A stretch of DNA of 64,000 nt, taken from contig JAJEKV010000001.1 in NCBI GenBank assembly GCA_021234155.1, forward strand, positions 37,060,826-37,124,825, in the 5' to 3' direction. Source of the stretch: Isoetes taiwanensis (taxonomy: Eukaryota > Streptophyta > Lycopodiopsida > Isoetales > Isoetaceae). Both the position numbers and the translations under genes were made by a program. Each line of letters begins with the position of its first letter. The first letter of the stretch is position 1. This document shows positions 47,236 through 58,639 of the stretch, in pieces. The notes under the pieces are model-generated. The model was not told where the DNA came from. It searched no databases and worked only from the letters and a program-made list of their open reading frames with translations.

Positions 47236-47315
47236 CATAATAATGCGGGATGATCTCATCCACTACTTCAATATTCTCTACAGGCATCCTATGGTTGAGC
47301 GACATCGTTGTTCCC
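47236..47315 (-). other. Possible isolated exon
   Basis: An 80-bp segment on the minus strand has a good acceptor (TTTTGCAG) and a good donor (GTAAGAAT). It encodes an open frame containing MSLNHRMPVENIEVVDEIIP. No partner exon or known family was recognised. It lies downstream of the fucosyltransferase stop codon. It may be a fragment of a captured gene, a noncoding exon, or chance. Confidence 0.25.
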
Positions 47316-47732
47316 CTGCAAAATGACGATGAGGACGCAAAATGACGATGAGGAGTAGGAGTTAGGAAATGCCCCTTAATCAATACAATTGAATTTATTG
47401 TCTTATACGCCATTTAAATATTGTTGGATGTAGAACATGGGCCTTTGTTTCTGAAATCACTGCGTGTCCACTATGCACATATATATTCTGTTTTGGAATG
47501 TAGTCGTATACTAATAGTCATGCTAAAATATAAAATTATTGTTGAATTCAAGTAATGTTTATTTGTAGCTTACGGAATCACCTAGATCAAACATCATCCA
47601 ATCATATATGACTAAGTTTCACTATTTATGACATTGTTGGCTAGTAGAAGGTATATTATACAAAAACTAGTATGACATCTAGGGCCATTAGTTACTATCA
47701 ATCAAATGTTTACGCATTAAATTACAAAAAAG

Positions 47733-47882
47733 GCTAGTCTTCGGAGGATAGCAACTCAAGACCTAACTAGGTGAAGAGTAAAATCAAGCAGAAGCTAGGC
47801 ATCAATAGGTGTCTCCGGAGGACAGCAAACAAGATCTAACTAGATGAAGAGCAAAATCAAGCAGAACCTAAGCATCAACAGG
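47733..47882. repeat. Tandem duplication at the end of the fucosyltransferase gene
   Basis: Two units of about 80 bp share CTAACTAG-TGAAGAG and AAAATCAAGCAGAA. The right-hand copy overlaps the last codons and stop of the fucosyltransferase, so the last coding residues lie within the repeat. Confidence 0.75.
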
Positions 47883-49442
47883 TAGGTTCATCAATTGGAT
47901 GCCCTTGGAGTCGATCTCCATACATTTTTGGATATAAGGAACAACATCATGAACAGCCTTGCCATGATGAAGAGGGTCATGAGGGCAAGAATATTTGTCC
48001 ATGTCTGCTTGCACAGCAATTTGGTAACAGTTGTCGACACTATGAGCTTTGAGGCAAGCAACTCCATTATCCCCTTTGAAGTTGATGAACCATGGAGTAA
48101 TACCCCCATATGCTTGAGCAAGGCCACCAAATGTGGACATGGGGGTAATGAGAAGGTTGTCAGAGATGCTGAGGGTAAGGATTTCAACAAGGGCCTTCTC
48201 CTCTTGGCCTGATGCTTGAACTTTATCTTCAGTGAGTTGGATGATCGAACTCTCGTCGTAATATTGCGCGAGCTCGGATCGGAGCCCGGGAAACAGGGAG
48301 GCAATGAAGATTTTAGTAGAATTGAGGCCTTGTGAGCGAGGTGCTTTGGGAAGAAGGTCGTTCTGAAGAGCGCAGATGAGAACTCTGGAATTGATGAGGC
48401 GGTTGAGTTGGTTGTAAGCGGCGGCGCCATCCCGGTATCTAATTTGGAAACCTAGGATGGAAGTGTTGGGGCCTAGGCCATGAACATGTTGAACATGTTG
48501 GAAGTTGGACCAAACATGGTCTGAAGGGAGCATGAGGGTTCTGAGCATATGAGTGAGCACCATTTTATCAGGGAACCAGTCTTCTAAAATTGGCCTAAAA
48601 ATTGGAATTGAGAAGAGCCTTGGAAGAAAATAGAGGCAGCCGCTCAGAAAAATCCAGTCTACATGCTCCAGTTGATCCTGCTCTGTGTTGCAGTAAAATC
48701 TGTTATATGGCTCCCAATCATCCGACATCTCTGCTGCATATACATCTGATATAAATCCCTTCTTTTCCACTGCCGTATCTAGCAATTCAAACGCCCTTTT
48801 GCTCGACATCCATAATCCCCTTGTCTCCGGCGTCTGATGCTTCTGAGACAGATCAATTGCCTCTGGCAGCGGGAAATTTTCGCTTAATTTCCATGTCGAT
48901 CCCACAAATGGCTCGCAAAAAATCTGCGGCACGACGCTGTCTTCTGGAATTAAAATCACCCTTTTTGTCAGAATTGCATACAGACTTGACGAAACGTATA
49001 GCAATACTCTGTTTCCGAGCCCATTTCGTCCAAAGGGCACCAGGAATTTGCACTCCGGAACGGATGTGTTCCTGCTGATAAAATAATTGGTCGGATCTCC
49101 GATTTTTTGCATGCAGTATTTATGATGCCTGCTGTAATCTCTCAGCGCTTTATTCCATTTCTGATTCACAGGCAAGGATTTGTGTCGGGAATGATACAAA
49201 TTGGGCAATTCCTCTCTGCTTTTGCACGAATTTTTGATCCTCCATTCTGCGTCTGTTTCTGCTTCAGGGTCGGATTCTTCCTGCTGGAGATTTTGCGAAG
49301 CAGATCTGCTTAAAACTGGTTGATGATTTAGGCCCAGTTTTCGAAATTGGAGATCGAGCTTTTGCGAATCGTCAATATACGAGGAGATGAAAAGGCCTAT
49401 GAAGAGCCCAACAAGGACGAGGAAAAGGGACTTGAGCGCCAT
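47868..49442 (-). CDS. GT37-family fucosyltransferase (xyloglucan/arabinogalactan alpha-1,2-fucosyltransferase-like)
   Basis: A single uninterrupted frame of 524 residues runs from ATG at 49442. Residues 5-20 are a hydrophobic anchor after a short N-terminus, so this is a Golgi type II membrane protein with a lumenal catalytic domain. GT37 landmarks are present: the FGRNGLGNRVLLY box (about 138-149), a WIFLSGCLYFLP region (263-274), LEDWFPD (286-292), the ILGFQIRYRDG fucosyl-donor motif (329-339) and ITPMSTFGGLAQAYGG (432-447). Enzymes of this family transfer L-fucose from GDP-fucose to cell-wall xyloglucan or arabinogalactan; the acceptor cannot be told from sequence alone. Length fits the family (about 500-560). 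It looks intact although retrotransposons lie on both sides. Confidence 0.93.
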   Translation of the reverse strand: MALKSLFLVLVGLFIGLFISSYIDDSQKLDLQFRKLGLNHQPVLSRSASQNLQQEESDPEAETDAEWRIKNSCKSREELPNLYHSRHKSLPVNQKWNKALRDYSRHHKYCMQKIGDPTNYFISRNTSVPECKFLVPFGRNGLGNRVLLYVSSSLYAILTKRVILIPEDSVVPQIFCEPFVGSTWKLSENFPLPEAIDLSQKHQTPETRGLWMSSKRAFELLDTAVEKKGFISDVYAAEMSDDWEPYNRFYCNTEQDQLEHVDWIFLSGCLYFLPRLFSIPIFRPILEDWFPDKMVLTHMLRTLMLPSDHVWSNFQHVQHVHGLGPNTSILGFQIRYRDGAAAYNQLNRLINSRVLICALQNDLLPKAPRSQGLNSTKIFIASLFPGLRSELAQYYDESSIIQLTEDKVQASGQEEKALVEILTLSISDNLLITPMSTFGGLAQAYGGITPWFINFKGDNGVACLKAHSVDNCYQIAVQADMDKYSCPHDPLHHGKAVHDVVPYIQKCMEIDSKGIQLMNLPVDA

Positions 49443-49816
49443 GAATTCCTCTCAAAAAATTCAGCCTCAAAAAACGACCCTGAACCAAAAGAATAATACG
49501 CGCGTTGCCAAGTCGTGCCATGTGGTTGAACCTAAAAAAGAAAAGAATTCAAAGGCAAGAGAAGACATTTTTCACCACCACATTAAAGGCAAAGCCCACT
49601 TGATGTATACGAAAAAAAAGGGACCCTGAAATTATAGGGCCAAACAGCAGGTTTTTCTGCGAAAAACACAGTCGAGATTCAGTCGATTCAATCCGTCGGC
49701 CCCTGCCTCTGTCCCCTGCTTCCGTCGGCCCCTGCTGTCCCCTTCTAACCGGCGCCGCCAATTGCCGGAAAAGCAAAAAAAGGACAAAATTTTAGGGTCC
49801 ATTTTTTTCGTCGGTG

Positions 49817-49866
49817 AATTTCGGCGACCTCGAAATTTCGCCTGAAATTTCGAGGTCGCCGAAATT
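49817..49866. repeat. Perfect 22-bp inverted repeat
   Basis: AATTTCGGCGACCTCGAAAT(TT), a 6-nt loop, then the exact inverse complement. It lies about 375 bp upstream of the fucosyltransferase start. It could be a foldback element remnant, a regulatory cruciform or a hairpin RNA. Confidence 0.9.
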
Positions 49867-50187
49867 ACACCTTCCTAACCCAGCGCCTTCACGACCCTCA
49901 CCATCACGTAAAAGGGCTCACCGTTTTACGCCCACCATCGCCAATTTGCACTGGGCAAAACAGGCCCCCTCTCCGGCGATGGTTGCATGTGAACCGGCCC
50001 TTAGAGACGCTGTCATGTTATATAGCCACGGGCATATTCGTGGTATATCCGTGTCTTTGACATGTTATAGCCATGCCAAAAAAAAAATACATGGCGTTTT
50101 TGTGGACTTTGCGAATTTTTGCCATTTAAGGCTATAACATGCCCACGTCCGACATTTACAGCGACGGGAGATAATGGCCCCTCAAAG

Positions 50188-50265
50188 GCGAGGTGAGCAA
50201 GGACCTGGCAAGCCCGTCATAGCGAGGTGAATAAGGACCTGGCAAGCCCGTCATAGCGAGCCAGG
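50188..50265. repeat. 37-bp tandem duplication
   Basis: AAGGACCTGGCAAGCCCGTC followed by ATAGCGAGGTGA occurs twice in direct tandem with one or two changes. Confidence 0.85.
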
Positions 50266-50299
50266 TCCAACACCTCGCGTTAAGGGCTTGCATGTGCCC

Positions 50300-51582
50300 A
50301 TTCTCCTATGTAAAAAAAATAAAAATAGAAAATCTATTTTATTCTATTCTATTCTTATGTAATGAGGGAGAAGACGTGTTGCAACACACCTTTTTTTGGG
50401 CATAACGACGTCATGCAACCACCATATTGATGTCACATGCCATTATTTAATGGAAGAAAATCCTATAATTGAAAAAAAAATGCCCCTCCCTCAACCAACA
50501 TGTGAAGAAAAAAGACATTTTTACCACCACACTGCAGGAAATTCCCTACTTGTAGAGGGTCTTTAACCTCAGAATAAAATAGGGTTAGGTTACCATGTTT
50601 TATTCTTATAACTTATGTGTCATAATGTCAGATCTAGTCATGTCCTCGTGGTCATTAAAAAATCTATTTTATTTTATTTTATATTTATGTGAACATAGTT
50701 TGTCCGCACTACTGTGAATGTAATTTTTTTTTTTTTGAAGAATATAAGAATAAATTAAACCACTAGAATGCGATCAAGTACTGTGAGTGTAATTGTTCCT
50801 CACTATGCAGGCATTCTTTCAACAAGCCCATCCCACTTTCTTCTCACGTGCTTTATTGACTGCCCTTCAAAGTTCATCAGGCAATGTCGATGAATCCCGT
50901 GTATTCCTTGGTTTTCTATAGAAGTTGAATGCGTCTTGGCCTCCCTTGATTGACTATGTTTGAGAGGAACGAGATAGCAAAATCCATTTCACATGCTCAC
51001 ATGTGAAGCTTTTTCTTATTTATGAAGCAGCCTCTACCAATGACATGTGAGTTTTGCATGTGAAGCAAAATTTATTCCTGTGTCGTTTCCTTGAGGATGC
51101 TCCAATCTTTCTACCATATTTTATTGTGAAGATAGAAGACGATATAAACACGTCCTTTTTATTGAAAATGATTTGTTTTGCACCTTTAATATTCCAATGG
51201 TCGAAATCTTTGTAACAATTGTTTGACCTCTTGGTTTGCTTTTTTATTTGATTTTATGTCGGCACAATTTTTGTGTGATATTTGTCTTTGGCCAACATCT
51301 TAAATGGTTGATTTTATCTCATCTAGGCCGTTAATTTGAAATCATAATCCATTTGCCCTTGTTACATTTAATGTCACAGAGGGTACTTAAAAATTTGATA
51401 ATTTTTTGCCCTTCTAGCCTACACTTGTTTTTCAGAGGCAACATGATATTTGTACGATTCAAAGTAAAAGGCTTTTATGGATTTTCGATCCATCCAAAGG
51501 TCCTTTTATTTATCTCCAAAAGAAATTTTTGTTACCTTCAATGTTTGATTTCGAAATTCATTTCTTTTCTATACAAAATATT
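50300..51582. other. No recognisable gene
   Basis: AT-rich sequence with only short frames. No RNA gene or transposon termini were recognised. Confidence 0.5.
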
Positions 51583-51882
<300 letters not shown>

Positions 51883-51904
51883 CTTATAATGAAGGAATTG
51901 ACCC

Positions 51905-52152
51905 TTTAGCACCCCTCTCTCTCCCTCCTCCCTCCTCCCTCTCTCTCTCCCCTCCCCTCCCCTCTCCCTCCCCTCTCCCTCTCCCTCTCCCTCTCCCTAA
52001 GCCCTGCCCTTGCCCTGCCCCCCCTAGCCCCCCTAGCCCTAGCCCTAGCCCTAGCCCTAGCCCTAGCCCTGGCCCAGCCCTTGCCCTTGCCCTTGCCCCT
52101 AGCCCTAGCCCTGGCCCTAGCACCCTGGCCCTCAGCCCTGGCTCGCTCAGCT

Positions 52153-52193
<41 letters not shown>

Positions 52194-52195
52194 TC
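51905..52195. repeat. CCCTNN hexamer arrays
   Basis: Successive blocks are CCCTCT-like (51950-52000), CCCTAG (about 52020-52075, six units in a row), CCTTGC (52080-52098) and CCCTCA (52152-52190, seven units). The minus strand is G-rich with regularly spaced GGG runs. Confidence 0.95.
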
Positions 52196-52214
52196 TCGCG
52201 CCCTGGTCAAAACC

Positions 52215-52556
52215 GGCGCACTAGGAGTTTTTGATGCTCCAAATCAAAAACTAAAGCACTTGTTACCGTGAGTACGCACGGGGGTTCGGGCCCGCCCACC
52301 AGGCCCTCAGGCCCACCGCCACCGCCTCTAACTTTCACTCTCTCACCGGTCAAAAGCAAGACTAGGAGTTTTTGATGCTCCAAATCAAAAACTAAAGCAC
52401 TTGTTCCCAGAGTACGCCAGCGCACTAGGAGTTTTTGATGCTCCAAATCAAAAACTAAAGCACTTGTTCCCAGAGTACGCACTAGGAGTTTTGGAGCAAG
52501 GAGTTTTGGATGCTCCAAATCAAAAACTAAAGCACTTGTTCCTAGACTACGCCGGT
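52215..52556. repeat. Hairpin minisatellite upstream of LINE ORF1
   Basis: Four units each contain AGTTTTTGAT, a 7-nt spacer and ATCAAAAACT, a perfect 10-bp stem, followed by AAAGCACTTGTT. They start near 52222, 52364, 52425 and 52484; the last has a partial extra stem arm. Confidence 0.9.
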
Positions 52557-52822
52557 TTAGATACCAAGCTCTTGTTCCCAAGCTACAAAGCAAAAGCTCT
52601 AATAGCCCAGCCTCCAACTCCTTCCCACTCCAAAAGAATTCCGGTGACAACCGGAATTGAGCCCCCCCAGCCATAGGGTTGAACCCCCCCAAACCTCCCC
52701 CCATGCCAACCACTAAGGGCGGGCACTCTTTGTGATTCCTTTTCAATCTTTGAATCCCTATATACTTCCTGCGCATTTCTAATTCACTCCGAAGTGCTCG
52801 AAAGTTGTAGGCCTCACAAACG

Positions 52823-53640
52823 ATGGAGGGAAATCTGCATGCGCTAAAGAAGCGGGCACGTAATGGCGAGGGCTCCTCCTCCTCGGAGTACATCACACAG
52901 ATGGAGGCAATACATGCCCTGGAGGGAAAGCTGAATGCCATAGAGGACAAGCTGACAGGTGTGGAGATGCAAAGGGACACCCAACCGGCATCTATTCTCA
53001 AGAAACAGTTGGCGAAAGAAAAGGAACGTATTTCAACGCTGGAAGAACGCATTAGGCCACTGGATGACCGCTTTGGGCTGGCTGACTTTGAGCGCAGACA
53101 AGCACGCGATACTGTCGCCCAGCTAAGAAGTGAATTGACAGCGATGTCTTGCACCCTGAACGATGCAATCCGATGTCTAGATCAGCTCCAATGGCAAATG
53201 TCAGAGGACGTGGTACAACTGCAAAATGAGCTCAGACAGGCAGTGGCGCAAGTTGCACAGTTGGTTGGCCCAAACGGCCAATTGGCAGATGTCTGGGATG
53301 CAGGGGAGGTTGGACACCCTAGAAAGAGACAACCGAAAAGTCACGAGGCAGCGCCCAGGCTTTCGGCCCTTGAGAAGAGGATGGCCGAGTTCCAGCGGGA
53401 GATGTATGATCTGCGCATGCATATGAAACAGACAAGTACCACCACAGGGGCAGCATCATCACCATGCCCAATACCTGAGGCAGAGGTTGCACAGAGAATT
53501 AGACGGGTCCTTCGCGAGGAGAAGGACCGCCAGTCTCGTCGGCTGAACATTGTGGTTCGGGGCTTGCCTGAAGAACAGGGGGGAGATCTCCCAGCTAAGC
53601 TCCATGCCCTGGAGTTGGCAAGGCTCCAATTGCAGCACTT
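52823..53640 (+). pseudogene. LINE ORF1-like coiled-coil protein, C-terminus lost
   Basis: From ATG at 52823 the frame encodes a long heptad-rich region (ALEGKLNAIEDKLTGVEMQ, KERISTLEERIRPLDDRF) and a segment RRLNIVVRGLPEE, which resembles the RNA-binding start of L1-type ORF1 proteins. About 20 codons later it joins endonuclease sequence in another frame at about 53640, so the rest of ORF1 and the start of ORF2 are deleted. ORF1 proteins bind LINE RNA and chaperone it during target-primed reverse transcription. Confidence 0.7.
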
Positions 53641-56580
53641 GATAGTATGCATATGCCCTATAGGGAACTGTATGATGACATAGAGCAGTATCGTCAGGAG
53701 GGTCATGTGTTTTTATTGGGAGATTTCAATGCACGTACGGCACAGTGGCAGTCGGTCACCTTTCAGGGAAATGCTGACTCCAACCCGCTTTGTCTAGAAA
53801 CAGAGGCATCCCAGCATGCAAGATGGTCCCAGGATACAGTCTCCGGAGCCTTTGGAAGAGAGTTGGTCCAGCTATGCCAGATCTTTGACATGGTGATCTG
53901 CAATGGTATGCTCAGATGGCTGCGATCAGGGGGCTTCACTTGCAGAAGCGACGGGGGCGATGGTGGAGCCAGTGTGGTGGACTATCTCCTAGCTCCAATG
54001 CCAGAACTTGATATCATTAGAGATTTCGCGACAAGCACAGGAACAAGAGATGAAGAGACTTTGTCAGACCATTATTCACTTTATGTCACTTTGCATTGGA
54101 GGCACTCAGTGGCGTGGCCACAGGACAGGCGCCCTCGGGGTTTGGGATACATCCCGAACTATCGGAAGCAAGCAGGATATGAGGTGGCGCTTGAACGTGA
54201 GCTACAGGGGATTGATGCCCTCTATACATTGCATGATAAGTGTGAATGGTTGGTGAAGGCCTTACTCGCAGCAGCCAGTGAATGCTTTGCAGCAAGAACG
54301 CCCCCGCGAAGGGACACTGCGCAATTCCCTCATAACCCCTGGTTTGACGCCAAATATAAGGCTCTAAAGAGTCAGCTACGCACCATCTTAGATCCACAGC
54401 TCCGGCAACAGGCCATTAGGGACTACAAGGCATCCTTGAAATCCAAAAAGCATCGCTACATTGCAGAAAATCAGCAACGCATGTTTGACCTATTGATGAC
54501 TGAGCCAAAAGCCTTTTGGCGTAGAGTGTTGTATGAGAGGCATCAATCACCTGGCAATGTTACCTCAGACCAGTGGAGACAACGGTTGGAGGAGTTGTAT
54601 GACCCCCCAGGAGCAATTGCTGAGGTATCAGATCAGCCAGGAGAAACACTACAGCTCTCTGAGGAGGACATCCACCAGGGTCTTAGGCATCTTGCTAATG
54701 GTAAAGCAAAGGACTTGCAGGGACTTCAGGCCGAGCTGTTGAAATGGGGTGGGCCAGCTCTGCTCGGGCCTTTGACAGGGATAATCAATCAGGCCATCAG
54801 AGAGGGCCTCCCACAGGAATGGATGGTTAGCAAGGTCACCCCTATTCATAAGACGGGAAGTAGGGATGACTCCATCAACTACCATATGATCATGGTGAGC
54901 TCGTTACTCGCAAAACTTCTAGCAGGTGTGCTGGAGAAGAAGTTAACGCAATGGGCTGAGGAAGCTAGAGTACGTGCAGTTAGCCAGGCAGGTTTTCGCC
55001 CTGCCCACTCCACGAGTGATCATATTTTTACTCTCAGAATTCTTATGGAAGCTAGCCGCAATGCACGACGTGACTTGTATTGCTATTTCGTGGATTTTAA
55101 GACGGCATATGATACGGTCCCTCGGGACCTGTTATGGCAACGCTTGCAGCAGCTACATGTCCCACAAGATTTGCAGAATGCCATCTACCGACTCTATGAT
55201 GGAATATATGCCACTTTGCCTGCGTCAGATCACCGGGTGAACAGCACCATCTTAGATGTTAAACAGGGATGCCCGTATCTCCACCGCTTTTTGGACTCTA
55301 TATTGACAAGTTGGAGACCTGGATGCAAGAACATGGAGGTGGTGGCCCGCAGTTGCCATAGGCATATACAGTAAAACAGTTGCTCTATGCAGACGATCTG
55401 GGCTTATTGTCCCATACAGCTAGGAGTATGCAGGAACATTTGGATGCTCTCAGTCAATTCTGTGACATAGCAGGAATGGCCGTCAACCAGCAGAAAACCA
55501 AGATGTTGCCAATCCTGTCTGCGCAGCATGATATCCCAGACTTCTATTACAGAGGACAAATGATGGAAGTTGTAAGGACCTTTAAGTATTTGGGAATCGA
55601 TTTCTCTGCTAACATGCTATGGGATGACTGTGTAGAAAGAAGGGTCAGCGCGGGATGGAAAGCCCTGTATGCAATGCAGAATAGCTGTTACAGAATAGAT
55701 CTCTGCAATTGGGCACACAAAGCACACCTGTTCCGAGCACTCGTTGAACCAGTATTGATGTATGGGGTAGAGGTCTGGGGGGCAGCGATTAGCAAGGGCA
55801 CTTGGGATAAGCTAGAGAGGGTACATAAGGCTTTCCTGACATACAGCCTAGGCATCAAGGACACGGTGCCTTATCCGATTTTGCTGTATGAGACTGGCTT
55901 TTGGCCCCTGCAGCATTCTGCTATGCGCATGCACCTTGCGTATTTCCATAAGGTTGACAGAATGGATGCACAACGTCTTCCTCCCCGGGCCCTGTTATTG
56001 GCACAAGGGCCACAACGTCTGAAGAGTGTGGCAGGAGTATTGTAGGGGATGGTTCGCAAGATGGTCCATAGACTATCAACAGATTATGGATATGTCGGAT
56101 ATCGCGGAACAGGAGCTGCATTTGAATGAGCGCTTTGCTACCTCTCTGTGGGATGCGCCCACTCTTGCAAAGCCCAAAACAGAGCACTACCACACGCAGG
56201 TTAATCCCTCGCTTGAACATGCCCCCCACCAGTATTTGAAGGCACGCATCTCTACCAAGAAACGGAGAGCTATAGCTGCAATAAGGACAGGGTCCCACCA
56301 TCTCAGAATTAAGACAGGCCGCTTGGGTACGGATGGAGGGCAGGGAATCCCCCGGCATGAGAGATTATGCCAGTGCTGTCACATGCAGATAGTAGAAGAT
56401 GAACACCATGCTCTACAGGAGTGTCCGGCATATGCACATATCCGAGCAGCTCATGCCGATCTCAGATGCTCTGAGATAGCAATTCATCAACTGCTGGCTT
56501 CGCCAATGGTTGCACGTCTCGCATCCCACATTCTGCAAGTCTCCACCGTCAGAGAGTCCCTCATAGCACAGGGAATTTGA
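53641..56580 (+). pseudogene. LINE ORF2: endonuclease C-terminus and reverse transcriptase, broken
   Basis: The frame starts inside the endonuclease: GHVFLLGDFNAR and LSDHYSLYVTL hold the catalytic GDFN and SDH motifs, but the N-terminal half is absent. Reverse transcriptase follows (KVTPIHKTGSRDD, SQAGFRPAHSTSDHIF, YFVDFKTAYDTVPRDLLW, LDVKQGCP). A one-base loss near 55270 and a TAG at 55358 precede the catalytic QLLYADDLGLL box. The frame then continues to about 56040, shifts again, and ends with a C-C-H-C knuckle (CQCCHMQIVEDEHHALQECP) and stop at 56580. The internal deletion and three breaks make it immobile. Confidence 0.88.
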
Positions 56581-56786
56581 GCGCCTAGATAGGGACTCTG
56601 AACGCCTACTACAAGGGTTTTTCCTCCCACATGGGGGGTTTTTTCGTGGTAGAGACACATTGTACAGGGTTGCTGTGGTTTTCTTTTGTGTTTGGATACT
56701 TCCTGATATATTGTATGATAACCGTCTCATAGGCCAGTTGGCCTCCGTGGACGTTAAAATATACTTCCTTCCTTCCTTCCTTCCTT
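56581..56786 (+). mobile_element. LINE 3' end with (CTTC)n tail
   Basis: The 3' untranslated region contains a stem-loop (CTACTAC...GTGGTAG at about 56604-56649) and ends in five CTTC-type units at about 56765-56785 instead of poly(A). Old LTR sequence follows at once. Confidence 0.65.
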
Positions 56787-58130
56787 ATAAGCAACCCCTA
56801 GGCCCTCTATCTAACTCGAACCACTTGTGATAGCCAAGTGTTTCAACAAGGACACGAATGTGCCGTCTTCCCATTCTTTCTCAGGATGACCTATATTGTG
56901 GAAGCATATACTATATTAGCACATGGCAACATACTACATTCAACACATATAAACATACCACCTCGAAAGGTGGTCTAACCATCATAATGCAATGAAATGA
57001 GGAGGCTACTACCCTAGTTCAGACTCCAATGGGATTGATTGATGTTCAAGTCCTCCAGATAACAGCAAATATAATCATGACAATGGTTTGGTTGACCTAG
57101 AACAATGGCTAGGTTTGTCCACTCCACCGGCCCCTCCTATACACACTTTGTAGATAGTCTAAAATGTGATGAGCCATGAGTGCAGCCTGCCGAAGATATA
57201 ATTAGAATGAATCATTCTAAAGTTGCATCTCCCCAATCTGATGAGGCAAAAATGAGAACCTTGGCAGTACGATGCAACTATCAGTGAGCTAGAGTATCTG
57301 ACATATCACAACCATATCCAACTTAACCCTGGGATGATGCATCATCCAAGAGGTGTCGAGCCCATACTCTTCTCACAGGCTATGATAAGCTATTAGACCT
57401 AGCCCACTATGGGACCCCAGTAGATAAAATACACCAAAGTCCTGACCATAATGTCAAGTCCCCATTATTCATCCCAGTCATAACATGCCACTGACAACAA
57501 GGCGGACTCATACATAGGTTGAATATTAATTGGAGTTTAGAAGGGAATTATCTAGAAGCATCTTATACAAGGGTACTAGTATCTAACATTCACTGGTTAT
57601 GGTTCATCGATTATTGTTTATAGTATTGAATTAAGTTCGTGTGCATAGAACATTGCTATGGCTGTCCACTCCATGTTGTGCACTTGTAGATATGCTAAAA
57701 CATGGCCATGAATGTAGTCTGTCGGAGACATGATACCGAAGAATCACTCCAAAGTTGCATCGCTCCAGTCTAATGAGGCAGAAACAAGAACTGTGGCAGT
57801 ACAATGCAATTGTGAGTGAGCTAGAGGATCTGACACATCACAACCGTATCCAACTTAACTCCGACGTGATGATGCCATGCCTATACTCTGCTTACACACG
57901 ATGATAAACTATTAGACCTAGACCATTATGGGATCCAAGTAGATAAAACACACCAAGGTCGCCATCATAATGTCAATTCCTCCTTATTCATTCCAATCAT
58001 AACATGCCACCGACAACCGCTCTTAGACACATGTTGAATATTAGTAGAAAATTAAGGGAATTAACTAGGAGCATCTTATACAAGTGTTTACCGATTGCAT
58101 TATGTGTCATTTACTCAACATTCCAAATGT
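56787..58130 (-). repeat. Right part of the interrupted old LTR, with an internal duplication
   Basis: Blocks such as CTCTATCTAACTCGAACCAC, CCACCTCGAAAGGTGG and CACACTTTGTAGATAG follow the order of the LTRs at 3399 and 22919. The segment about 57090-57600 is repeated, diverged, at about 57645-58100 (for example GAACA-TGGCTA, GATGAGGCA and CTATTAGACCTAG). Confidence 0.7.
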
Positions 58131-58639
58131 AAGTGATTTTCATCATATGTGATTTTTATGGTATACGAGTTTCATGGTATAACAATACGACAGTGGTGAA
58201 TCTTCATTTTTATCTTATATATAGTGCCACATGGTTCAAATATGTACCTAAATCCCTTTTTTTGTGAGACTTTATTGATCAGAAGAAGCTATAAATATAG
58301 ATGGGGGACTAAAAACCCAGTGGAGAAATAGTCCACTAGAGTAAAACCATCCGCCACCTTGCAACATACAACATCTTAATGAGATATAAATAAGTATTAA
58401 TTTGAAGATAGTGAACCCAAATATGATTCTTTCCTGGTGAAGAAAGATATAATTTCACAATGTGTCATTTAGCTTCAATGAGCACTTGGAACATCAGGGG
58501 GTCTATTGCCCTTTAAAAAGAATAGAATTTGTTACGAACCAAAATTTTTACTTAAAAAAAAAACTTCGATTCATATTCAAATAAACCATCAGAGTACACT
58601 AAACAAGTACTGCCTCCCACAAGGCTATATACATGAAAG

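Noticed and set aside
52018-52075. CCCTAG run as a telomere or interstitial telomere
   Set aside because: The plant telomere unit is CCCTAAA; the neighbouring blocks are other CCCTNN hexamers, so simple-repeat drift explains it.
52207-53154. 315-codon minus-strand frame
   Set aside because: It is antisense to LINE ORF1 and the hairpin minisatellite, with repeated segments that follow the minisatellite unit; no domain.
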